DNA of 13,113 nucleotides from Elusimicrobiota bacterium (GTDB taxonomy: Bacteria > Elusimicrobiota > Elusimicrobia > UBA1565 > JACRDR01). Below the pieces are notes generated by a model, which was not told where the DNA came from, did no database searches, and saw only the letters and a list, made by a program, of their open reading frames with translations. Position numbers and translations under genes: made by a program. Where the stretch lies: positions 1 through 13,113 of the forward strand of contig JACQPI010000037.1 in assembly GCA_016207585.1 (NCBI GenBank). Direction: 5' to 3'. Numbering within the stretch: the stretch's first letter is position 1; each line of letters starts with the position of its first letter. Positions 1 to 5,826 of the stretch are shown piece by piece.

Positions 1-526
1 CGAAATGGGTGACGCGGCCTTCGCAGTCGCGCCATATCTCGGGCCCGGTCGTTTCGTAGTGCGCCCGAGGATTCTCGGGGTTGGCGTATTGGTTGGGATA
101 GAACGCGTTGGGAATCTCCTTCGCCAGCGCCTTGGCGACCGAATAGTAGGAGCGCGGGTCCTCGGGCTCCACCGCGGTCGGGCAGACGATGACCTCCGCC
201 CCCAAGGCCTTGAGGAGGTTGATCTTCTCCCGCGACTGCTTGTCCGTGATCGTGAAGACGATCTTGTACCCGCGCAACGCGGCCACGAGGGCCAGTCCGA
301 TGCCCGTGTTGCCCGAGGTCCCCTCGATGATCGTCCCGCCGGGCTTCAAGAGCCCGCGGCGCTCCGCCTCATCGATCATCGAGGTCGCGATGCGGTCCTT
401 GACGCTGCCTCCGGGATTGAAAAACTCGACCTTGGCGTAAATTTCCGGCTTAAGCCCCTCCGCGATACGATTGAGCCGCACCAGGGGCGTGTTTCCGATC
501 GTCTCCAGGATATTGTTGTAGCGCAC
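1..526 (-). CDS. Cystathionine beta-synthase / cysteine synthase-type PLP enzyme (N-terminal 175 codons, cut by window start)
   Basis: Fold-type II PLP enzyme of the cysteine synthase/cystathionine beta-synthase family, which joins an activated serine to sulfide or homocysteine in cytosolic sulfur amino-acid metabolism. The start is GTG at 526: an in-frame TAA (the recR stop) lies just upstream, and GGAGG sits 5 bases before it. Visible motifs are IGNTPLVRL near residue 10, GGSVKDR with the PLP lysine at about K43, and the phosphate-binding loop EGTSGNTG at 68-75. The stretch PEDPRSYYSVAKAL followed by NQYANPENPRAHYETTGPEI resembles cystathionine beta-synthases more than CysK, where the lysine motif is usually TGSFKDR (family knowledge). 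Whether a C-terminal CBS-pair domain follows cannot be seen because the gene continues off the window. It is the last visible gene of the minus-strand operon, 21 bases after recR. Confidence 0.9.
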   Translation of the reverse strand, partial: MRYNNILETIGNTPLVRLNRIAEGLKPEIYAKVEFFNPGGSVKDRIATSMIDEAERRGLLKPGGTIIEGTSGNTGIGLALVAALRGYKIVFTITDKQSREKINLLKALGAEVIVCPTAVEPEDPRSYYSVAKALAKEIPNAFYPNQYANPENPRAHYETTGPEIWRDCEGRVTHF

Positions 527-531
527 GATTG

Positions 532-536
532 CCTCC
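532..536 (-). promoter_or_regulatory. Ribosome binding site deciding the GTG start of the PLP enzyme
   Basis: GGAGG on the minus strand, 5 bases upstream of the GTG at 526. It is one of the few strong Shine-Dalgarno sites in the window, and it confirms that the PLP-enzyme gene is initiated independently rather than by stop-start overlap with recR. Confidence 0.75.
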
Positions 537-547
537 GAAAGGGCTTT

Positions 548-1150
548 TTAAAACTCGCGGCGCGCCGTCAGCGCGCACGAGAGGGTCCGCTCGTCGATAT
601 AATCCAGATCTCCGCCCAGCGGGACCCCCTGGGCGATTCGGGTTATCTTGACCGGCCACCGGCGCAGGGTCTCGGCCAGGTAAAGAGCCGTCGCCTCCCC
701 CTCCGTGTCGAGGTCGGTGGCGAGGATCACCTCCCGCACCGAAACGCCTCCGTTTCCCGCGCTGCCCAAGCGCTCGAAGAGCTCGCGCACGCGCAGGGCC
801 TGGGGCCCCACGCCATCCAAAGGGGAGAGGGCGCCGTGCAGGACGTGGTAGAGGCCCTGGTAGCTCCCAGAGCGCTCGATCGCGCGGACGTCCCACGGGT
901 CCTCCACGACGCACACGAGACCGGCGTCGCGGCCGGGATCCCCGCACAACGAGCAGAGGGCCGACTCCGAATAGTCGAAGCAGCGCGAACAGGTCCGGAT
1001 GCGCTCCTTGGCCTCCCGCAGCGCCGCGACGAGCGCCTCCGTCTCGGGCTCGGAGGCGCGAAAAAGGTGCAGGGCCAGGCGCTGCGCCTGCTTCGGGCCC
1101 ACCCCCGGCAGGCGCCTGAGGTTCGCGATGAGCTTATCGAGGCTTTTCAT
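548..1150 (-). CDS. recR: Recombination mediator protein RecR
   Basis: RecR, 200 aa, the usual family length. With RecO (and RecF) it loads RecA onto SSB-coated single-stranded DNA at gaps and stalled forks. Visible in order: an N-terminal helix-hairpin-helix (LRRLPGVGPKQAQRLALHL, residues 11-29), a four-cysteine zinc finger (C54, C57, C66, C69), and a Toprim domain from about residue 78 (VCVVEDPWDVRAIE, then the acidic ATDLDTEGEATALYL). The conserved C-terminal RIAQGVPLGGDLDYIDERTL is also present. The ATG overlaps the dnaX stop by 4 bases (ATGA), so translation is probably coupled. The dnaX-recR pairing is very common in bacteria, but ybaB, which often sits between them, is absent here. Confidence 0.97.
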   Translation of the reverse strand: MKSLDKLIANLRRLPGVGPKQAQRLALHLFRASEPETEALVAALREAKERIRTCSRCFDYSESALCSLCGDPGRDAGLVCVVEDPWDVRAIERSGSYQGLYHVLHGALSPLDGVGPQALRVRELFERLGSAGNGGVSVREVILATDLDTEGEATALYLAETLRRWPVKITRIAQGVPLGGDLDYIDERTLSCALTARREF

Positions 1151-2805
1151 TTTTTCTTGATGCGCCGCACGCGGCCCGGGAAGACGTCCAGGACCTTTTT
1201 GACATCGGGGTCCTCCACCGGGGCTTGCTCCGGGTCCTTCCAGCGAGGCTCGGGCTCGTCGCCCGCGGAGGGCTCGCCGGAGGCTCGCTCCCCGACCGGG
1301 CCAACCGCGAAGTCCAGGCGGACCGGGCGCCCTACCGCCTCGCGGATTTTATCCTCCAGGAACTTCTGATGATTCTTGGCGCGCTCCGCGCTGAACGATC
1401 TTCGGAATAGGACGCGCCACTGGTTTTCCTCCCCGCAGGCCAGCGTCCCCTGCCTCAACTCCTGCGCCAGCATCGGCTTGTCCCGTTCGACCTCGCGCAG
1501 CACCGAGAACCAAACGCTTTCCGCGGCACGCTCGAGATGGGCCGGCGCGGGAGGCGGGGCGTCGTCCGGGGCGGCCTGCCCGCCGGCGGGACTCGCCACT
1601 TCCTCGCCTGAGGCGGCGGGCTGCGGCTCGCCAGCGCCCGGCTCTTCGACCACCGGATCGGGCGATCGGGAAGCGAGCCGGCGCTCCAGCGCTTCCAATC
1701 GGCGCACCCAATCCGACAAATCGTGCGCTTCCTCCAGAAGGCCGTAGAGGCCGGCCTCGAGCGTCAAGCGCGGAGAATCCGAAAAGCGCAGGGACTCGAG
1801 CAATTTTTGCGAACGCTGCACGAGGTAGGCGAACGTTTGCGCGGAGGCGCCCTCCGCGCAGGATTTCCAGTCCGCGTCCGGGACTTGCGCCACGCCGAGC
1901 CGGTAGAGATGGGCCTCGTGGAAGCGCTCCCGCAACCCGCGCAGGAGCTGGGCCGCGTCCGCCCCCTCGTCGAAAACGCGCCCCAGGGCCGCGGCCAGCG
2001 CCGCCGCGTCCTTGGCCAGGATCGCCCGGGACGTATCGAGCAGAAGCTCCTCCGGCAGGGCGCCCAGGAGCTCCCGCGCCTTCGCGGCGCTCAAGGCGTC
2101 CTCCGCGTACGCATGGGCCTGCTCCAGCAGGCTCACGGCATCGCGCACCGAGCCCCCCGCGGCCCGGGCCAGCAGCTGCAGCGCTTGGGGCTCGGCCCGG
2201 ATGCCCTCCGCCTTGCAAACCTGCTTCAAGTGCTCGGCCAGCGTCTCAGCCGGCAAGGGCCTGAAGCGGAAGCGCTGGCACCGGGAGACGATCGTCGCGG
2301 GGAGCTTGCCCGCGTCCGTCGTCGCCAGGATGAACACGACGTGCGCCGGCGGCTCCTCGAGCGTCTTGAGAAGCGCGTTGAACGAGGCGATCGACAGCAT
2401 ATGCACCTCGTCGATGATGAACACCTTGAAGCGATCGCGCGACGGCGACAAAGACACCGTCTCGATGATCATCTCGCGGATGCGGTCGACCTGGGTGTGG
2501 GTCGCGGCGTCGAGCTCCAGGACGTCGATGGCGGAGCTCCGGGCGATCTCGCGGCAGCAGTCGCAGGTCCCGCAGGGGCTCGGCGCGGGCCCCGAGCGGC
2601 AGTTGAGCGCCTTGGCCAGCACCCGGGCGGTCGTCGTCTTGCCGACGCCGCGCGGGCCGAAGAAGAGGTAGGCATGCGACGTTTTTTTCTCCTCGAGGGC
2701 GTTGCGCAGCGTCGTCGACACCGCCTCCTGGCCAATGATCTCCTCGAAGCGCTGGGGCCGGTGCTTGCGGGCCAGCCCGACGTAGGGAGTCTTTTCCAAG
2801 GCCAT
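1147..2805 (-). CDS. dnaX: DNA polymerase III subunit gamma/tau (DnaX)
   Basis: Clamp-loader ATPase and replisome organiser, 552 aa from the ATG at 2805. The open frame extends to 2925, but those 40 residues lie inside the upstream gene and look unlike DnaX, whereas MALEKTPYVGLARKHRP is a typical DnaX start. Domains: AAA+ with Walker A GPRGVGKTT (50-58), zinc module C69/C78/C81/C84, Walker B FIIDEVHML with D132-E133, sensor 1 FILATT (158-163), and the SRC motif at 174-176 (arginine finger R175). Then come the lid/collar helices, an Ala/Pro-rich linker around 400-450, and a C-terminal domain near 455-530 as in longer tau-type forms. It starts 8 bases after the doxX-like stop with no clear Shine-Dalgarno, so it is probably coupled. 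No canonical A-AAA-AAG shift site for making gamma was seen in the middle of the gene. Confidence 0.97.
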   Translation of the reverse strand: MALEKTPYVGLARKHRPQRFEEIIGQEAVSTTLRNALEEKKTSHAYLFFGPRGVGKTTTARVLAKALNCRSGPAPSPCGTCDCCREIARSSAIDVLELDAATHTQVDRIREMIIETVSLSPSRDRFKVFIIDEVHMLSIASFNALLKTLEEPPAHVVFILATTDAGKLPATIVSRCQRFRFRPLPAETLAEHLKQVCKAEGIRAEPQALQLLARAAGGSVRDAVSLLEQAHAYAEDALSAAKARELLGALPEELLLDTSRAILAKDAAALAAALGRVFDEGADAAQLLRGLRERFHEAHLYRLGVAQVPDADWKSCAEGASAQTFAYLVQRSQKLLESLRFSDSPRLTLEAGLYGLLEEAHDLSDWVRRLEALERRLASRSPDPVVEEPGAGEPQPAASGEEVASPAGGQAAPDDAPPPAPAHLERAAESVWFSVLREVERDKPMLAQELRQGTLACGEENQWRVLFRRSFSAERAKNHQKFLEDKIREAVGRPVRLDFAVGPVGERASGEPSAGDEPEPRWKDPEQAPVEDPDVKKVLDVFPGRVRRIKKK

Positions 2806-2813
2806 GGCCGGCG

Positions 2814-3191
2814 CTACGCTTTCGTATCGAGACTGATCGGGCCGGAGCCGTGCGCCGCGATGTGCAGGAGCCCCCCGATGATCGCCAGGTTTTTCAGGAG
2901 CTGTATCTGCTGGTCGGCTCCCCAATGGAAGGCCAGCGTCACGGGGACCAGGAAGGCGGCCAGCATCACCGCGCCCAGGCGGGCGTAGTATCCGAGCGCC
3001 AAGGAGAGGCCTCCGAACACCTCGATGAGGACCGCCACGATGCAGAAAAATTCCGCCATCGGCAGGCCGTGCTGCGCGATATAGGCGGCGGTCGTCTCGA
3101 AATGAATGACCTTCGCGAAGGCCGAGGCGAGAAAGATGACGGCGATGAGGAGGCGTCCCGAAAACGCGAGGAGAGCGGCGCTATCGACCAT
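2814..3191 (-). CDS. DoxX-family integral membrane protein
   Basis: Small DoxX-type membrane protein, 125 aa from the ATG at 3191. Four hydrophobic segments are visible: LLAFSGRLLIAVIFLASAFA, then FFCIVAVLIEVFGGLSLALG, AVMLAAFLVPVTLAFHW, and LAIIGGLLHIAA. The GRLLIAVIFLASAFAKV segment and the late LKNLAIIGGLL segment are family-like. DoxX proteins are broadly linked to quinone or redox processes, but most have no assigned reaction and none is claimed here. A longer TTG-initiated frame reaches 3233, but that TTG is itself part of the likely -35 box, so the ATG is preferred. As first gene of the operon it is directly followed by dnaX, a functionally unrelated neighbour. Confidence 0.88.
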   Translation of the reverse strand: MVDSAALLAFSGRLLIAVIFLASAFAKVIHFETTAAYIAQHGLPMAEFFCIVAVLIEVFGGLSLALGYYARLGAVMLAAFLVPVTLAFHWGADQQIQLLKNLAIIGGLLHIAAHGSGPISLDTKA

Positions 3192-3203
3192 GGCGGAACT
3201 CTC

Positions 3204-3233
3204 ACGATACCACAAGCTGTCCGACCAAGTCAA
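3204..3233 (-). promoter_or_regulatory. Sigma-70-type promoter of the doxX-like/dnaX/recR operon
   Basis: On the minus strand, TTGACT (3233-3228), an 18-base spacer, and TATCGT (3209-3204). The expected start of transcription near 3197 leaves only about 6 bases before the ATG at 3191, so the mRNA would be nearly leaderless. It faces away from the infC promoter, and the two -35 boxes are 5 bases apart. The assignment rests on consensus matching only. Confidence 0.6.
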
Positions 3234-3238
3234 CGCGC

Positions 3239-3268
3239 TTGACGGAGACGGCGCAAAGTTGCTACAGT
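3239..3268 (+). promoter_or_regulatory. Sigma-70-type promoter of the infC operon
   Basis: TTGACG (3239-3244), an 18-base spacer, and TACAGT (3263-3268). Transcription would start near 3275, giving a leader of about 50 bases before infC. Within that leader CTCGA (3277-3281) and TCGAG (3293-3297) can pair to make a weak hairpin. I see no pseudoknot or extended leader of the kind that carries L20 autoregulation in Firmicutes. Confidence 0.6.
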
Positions 3269-3305
3269 AGCCTCCGCTCGATGGACGGCTCGTCGAGACT
3301 TATAC

Positions 3306-3311
3306 AAGGAG
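3306..3311 (+). promoter_or_regulatory. infC: Shine-Dalgarno site bearing on the infC start
   Basis: AAGGAG ends 12 bases before the ATT at 3324 and 30 bases before the TTG at 3342. The spacing is long for ATT but workable, and too long for TTG. It therefore favours initiation at ATT. Confidence 0.5.
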
Positions 3312-3323
3312 CTTGAAACCCCG

Positions 3324-3839
3324 ATTTCCAGCAAATCGTCTTTGAGGATCAACCAGAGCATTCGCGCGACTCAGGTTCGACTTATCGACACGGATGGGTC
3401 CCAATTGGGGATCAAGCCGGTCACTGAGGCGCTTTTGGCGGCGCGGGCGAAAGGGCTGGATCTCGTGGAAATCGCCCCGTTGGCGAATCCTCCGGTCTGC
3501 AAGATACTGGACTACGACAAGTACCTCTATGAAAAAGAACGCCAGGATCGGGAAGCCCGCAAGAAGCAACGGGCCGGCCTGCTCAAGGAAGTCCGGTTGA
3601 GCCCGGTGATCGGCAGCCACGACCTGGATGTCAAGCTCAAGCATGCGGAAAGTTTTCTCAAGGCGCACGACAAAGTCCGGGTCACGGTCGTTTTTCGCGG
3701 CCGACAGAACCAGCACAAGGACCTCGGCATGAATCTCCTCAAACAGGTGCAGGAACGGCTCAACGCCGTCGCCAATGTCGAGCAGAACCCGTTCCTGGAT
3801 CGCAACCGTCTGCACATGATGCTGATTCCAAAACACTGA
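3324..3839 (+). CDS. infC: Translation initiation factor IF-3, probably initiated at ATT
   Basis: IF3 binds the 30S subunit, keeps it apart from 50S and checks start-codon/initiator-tRNA pairing. N-domain: LRINQSIRATQVRLID and GIKPVTEALLAARAKGLDLV, then EIAPLANPPVCKILDYDKYL. A charged linker follows (YEKERQDREARKKQ), then the C-domain (EVRLSPVIGSHDLDVKLKHA, VTVVFRGRQNQHKDLG). No ATG or GTG exists in frame near the expected start. The frame is open upstream, and the candidates are ATT at 3324 (171 aa, normal length, with AAGGAG upstream) and TTG at 3342 (165 aa). I chose ATT because infC genes are well known for AUU-type starts that let IF3 repress its own synthesis. First gene of infC-rpmI-rplT, 4 bases before rpmI. 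Confidence 0.95.
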   Translation: MSSKSSLRINQSIRATQVRLIDTDGSQLGIKPVTEALLAARAKGLDLVEIAPLANPPVCKILDYDKYLYEKERQDREARKKQRAGLLKEVRLSPVIGSHDLDVKLKHAESFLKAHDKVRVTVVFRGRQNQHKDLGMNLLKQVQERLNAVANVEQNPFLDRNRLHMMLIPKH

Positions 3840-3843
3840 ACGT

Positions 3844-4041
3844 ATGCCCAAACTCAAGTCGCACAGCGGAGCCAAGAAGCGTTTCAAGCGGACGGTGACC
3901 GGCCGCTGGAAGCACAAGAAGGCCGGGCTGATGCACTTGTTGACCCCGATGTCGGCCAAGCAGGGCCGCAGCCTGCGCAAGCCCGCGCTGCTGACCCGCA
4001 CCGAAGGCGAAATCCTCCGCAAATTCCTGCCGTACTCGTAA
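3844..4041 (+). CDS. rpmI: 50S ribosomal protein bL35
   Basis: A 65-aa, very basic large-subunit protein of standard bL35 length. Family hallmarks: MPKLKSHSGAKKRFK at the start, TVTGRWKHKKAGLMHLLT in the middle, and a terminal hydrophobic stretch LRKFLPYS. It lies 4 bases after the infC stop and 3 bases before rplT, without a clear Shine-Dalgarno, so it is probably translated by coupling within the conserved infC-rpmI-rplT operon. Confidence 0.97.
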   Translation: MPKLKSHSGAKKRFKRTVTGRWKHKKAGLMHLLTPMSAKQGRSLRKPALLTRTEGEILRKFLPYS

Positions 4042-4044
4042 CCC

Positions 4045-4391
<347 letters not shown>

Positions 4392-4392
<1 letters not shown>

Positions 4393-4424
4393 GTGCTCCG
4401 ACCGCCGTATAATTGGGCCTTTGG
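4392..4424 (+). repeat. Left terminal inverted repeat
   Basis: A 33-base arm beginning AGTGCTCCGACC and ending GGGCCTTTGG. It is the exact reverse complement of 4655-4687. It contains TATAAT at 4408-4413 pointing inward, but there is no recognisable -35 box at the right distance. Confidence 0.95.
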
Positions 4425-4524
4425 AGGCGCAGATTTGAGACAGAGACAAGGAGCGACGACGAAGGCGTACCTGAAAGGTACGTCGAGGAGGAGCGACGCG
4501 GTATCTGGCCAAAGATGCGCCTCC
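4423..4524. repeat. Left internal hairpin arm of the element
   Basis: GGAGGCGCA (4423-4431) pairs with TGCGCCTCC (4516-4524). After a 2x2 mismatch, TTTG (4434-4437) pairs with CAAA (4510-4513). Its tip is the near-perfect hairpin 4464-4484, where CGTACCT and AGGTACG close a GAA loop. Confidence 0.8.
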
Positions 4525-4527
4525 CCT

Positions 4528-4538
4528 CCACGAAGTGG
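4528..4538. repeat. Central mini-hairpin of the element
   Basis: CCAC-GAA-GTGG lies between the two large arms. It has the same three-base GAA loop as the left arm tip. It is short, so by itself it carries little weight. Confidence 0.5.
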
Positions 4539-4555
4539 CATCCTCTATGGGGCGG

Positions 4556-4656
4556 GGCCGGTCGCTATCGGGCTGCGACTTCGTTGCTCGTCGCTTACGT
4601 CCCTTTCAGGGACGCTGCGCTCCTCGCGCCTCGTCTCGCCTCGATATCGACCGGCC
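4556..4656. repeat. Right internal hairpin arm of the element
   Basis: GGCCGGTCG (4556-4564) pairs with CGACCGGCC (4648-4656). After one mismatch, TATCGGG (4566-4572) pairs with CCTCGATA (4639-4646), allowing one G-T wobble. The tip is 4598-4614, where CGTCCCT and AGGGACG close a TTC loop, the complementary-strand version of the left tip. Confidence 0.8.
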
Positions 4657-4687
4657 AAAGGCCCAATTATACGGCGGTCGGAGCACT
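4655..4687 (-). repeat. Right terminal inverted repeat
   Basis: A 33-base arm, the exact reverse complement of 4392-4424. It overlaps a short perfect palindrome, GCACTAGTGC (4683-4692), that spans the element border. Confidence 0.95.
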
Positions 4688-4740
4688 AGTGCCGTGACCG
4701 CGCCAAGGAGCGCGGCGCACCCGAAACCCGGCAACCGCGC

Positions 4741-5826
4741 ATGACCGCCAAGACCGATTCCAAGGCGTGGAAAGAGTCCTGGGAGACCCGCTGCCGCGAG
4801 GCCAAGGAGTCGCTGGCGGGACATGCCACTCTGGAAGCGCTCGAGGCGCTGCGCCTCAAGTATCTCGGGCGAAAGGGCTCCCTGACCGAACTCCTTAAGA
4901 CGCTCAAGGACCTGCCGCTCGAAGCCCGCCGCGAGCTCGGAGGGCCGGCGAACGCCCAGAAGGAGGAGATCCTCGGACTCATCGAGGCCTCGCGGGGCTC
5001 CCTGGAACATCAGTCCCGAGAGCGCGAAATCGCCGGGACGCGCCTCGATCCCACCCTGCCTGGAGTCCCCTCCCCCCAAGGCTACCGCCATCCGTTGACC
5101 CAGATCATCGCCGAAACGGCCGACATCCTGGGGCGCCTCGGCTTCTCCTGGGCCGAGGGCCCTCTCATCGAGACCAACTACTACAATTTCGAGGCCCTCA
5201 ACATCCCAGCCCACCATCCCGCGCGGGACATGTTCGACACGTTCTATCTCAAGCTCGCCCCGAAAAGCCCCGAGGCAGCGGGCGAGCATGGGAACCTCCT
5301 GCTGCGCACCCACACCAGCCCGGTCCAGATCCGGCGCATGGAAAGCGCTCGGCCGCCGCTTCGCATCATCTCGCCCGGACGCGTCTTCCGCCATGAGGCG
5401 GTCGACGCCACCCATTCGGCTGTCTTCCACCAGGTTGAAGGGCTTTACGTGGACCACCACGTCACGCTCGCGGACCTCAAGGGGACGCTGCACGCGTTCA
5501 TGCAGGCCCTGTTCGGCCCGAAGACCCGGACGCGATTTCGCCCCTCTTTCTTCCCTTTCACCGAACCCTCGGCCGAGATGGACGTCCAATGCCTATTCTG
5601 CTCCGGCTCGGGCTGCGGGCTGTGCAAGCGCTCGGGCTGGCTCGAGATCCTGGGCGCGGGGCTCGTTCATCCCAACGTCTTCAAGGCGGTCGATTACGAT
5701 CCCGAGGCGTGGTCCGGCTTTGCCTTCGGCCTGGGCATCGAGCGCGTCGCGATGCTCCGGTGGGGCATCCCGGACATCCGCATGTTCTACCAGAACGACA
5801 TCCGTTTCCTGGAGCAGTTCCCATGA
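4741..5826 (+). CDS. pheS: Phenylalanine-tRNA ligase alpha subunit
   Basis: Catalytic alpha subunit of the alpha2-beta2 PheRS that charges tRNA-Phe; 361 aa, normal length. An N-terminal helical region (residues 5-100) precedes the class II core starting about YRHPLTQIIAETADILGRLG. Motif 2 is GRVFRHEAVDATHSAVFHQV from residue 213, and motif 3 is GFAFGLGIERVAMLRWGIPD from residue 326. A four-cysteine cluster (C284, C287, C292, C295) precedes GWLEILGAGLVHPNV; such a cluster occurs in many bacterial PheS proteins and probably binds zinc. The ATG at 4741 lacks a nearby Shine-Dalgarno; an AAGGAG lies 30 bases upstream, with no in-frame start between. It is separated from rplT by the structured element and overlaps pheT by 4 bases. 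Confidence 0.97.
   Translation: MTAKTDSKAWKESWETRCREAKESLAGHATLEALEALRLKYLGRKGSLTELLKTLKDLPLEARRELGGPANAQKEEILGLIEASRGSLEHQSREREIAGTRLDPTLPGVPSPQGYRHPLTQIIAETADILGRLGFSWAEGPLIETNYYNFEALNIPAHHPARDMFDTFYLKLAPKSPEAAGEHGNLLLRTHTSPVQIRRMESARPPLRIISPGRVFRHEAVDATHSAVFHQVEGLYVDHHVTLADLKGTLHAFMQALFGPKTRTRFRPSFFPFTEPSAEMDVQCLFCSGSGCGLCKRSGWLEILGAGLVHPNVFKAVDYDPEAWSGFAFGLGIERVAMLRWGIPDIRMFYQNDIRFLEQFP

Noticed and set aside
5..1369. Long plus-strand open frame opposite the PLP enzyme, recR and dnaX
   Set aside because: It runs antisense to three genes with clear family motifs, is very Arg/Leu/Gly-rich, and has no recognisable domain; long antisense frames are expected at this GC content.
2682..2688. 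Run of seven A's early in dnaX (minus strand) as a gamma-producing slip site
   Set aside because: The frame is AAA AAA ACG, not a canonical shift heptamer, and it lies just before Walker A, so a slip would only truncate the protein before its ATPase motifs.
1723..2988. 421-codon plus-strand open frame
   Set aside because: Antisense to dnaX and the DoxX-like gene, with low-complexity composition and no domain; a GC-driven shadow.
3269..3323. L20-type autoregulatory leader before infC
   Set aside because: The leader predicted from the promoter is only about 50 bases, too short for the known L20 leaders, and only a weak 5-base-pair hairpin is visible.
4393..4697. Overlapping open frames of about 95 codons within the inverted-repeat element
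   Set aside because: They read through palindromic arms in more than one frame, have no known domain or good ribosome binding site, and the symmetry of the DNA explains them.
4688..4740. Possible Phe-rich leader peptide or T-box controlling pheS
   Set aside because: No run of Phe codons and no T-box-like sequence was seen; only an AAGGAG 30 bases before the ATG and a short palindrome at the element border.
5590..5625. Four-cysteine cluster in PheS as a novelty
   Set aside because: C-x2-C-x4-C-x2-C before GWLEILGAG is a recurrent feature of many bacterial PheS proteins, so it is noted in the gene entry rather than as a finding.
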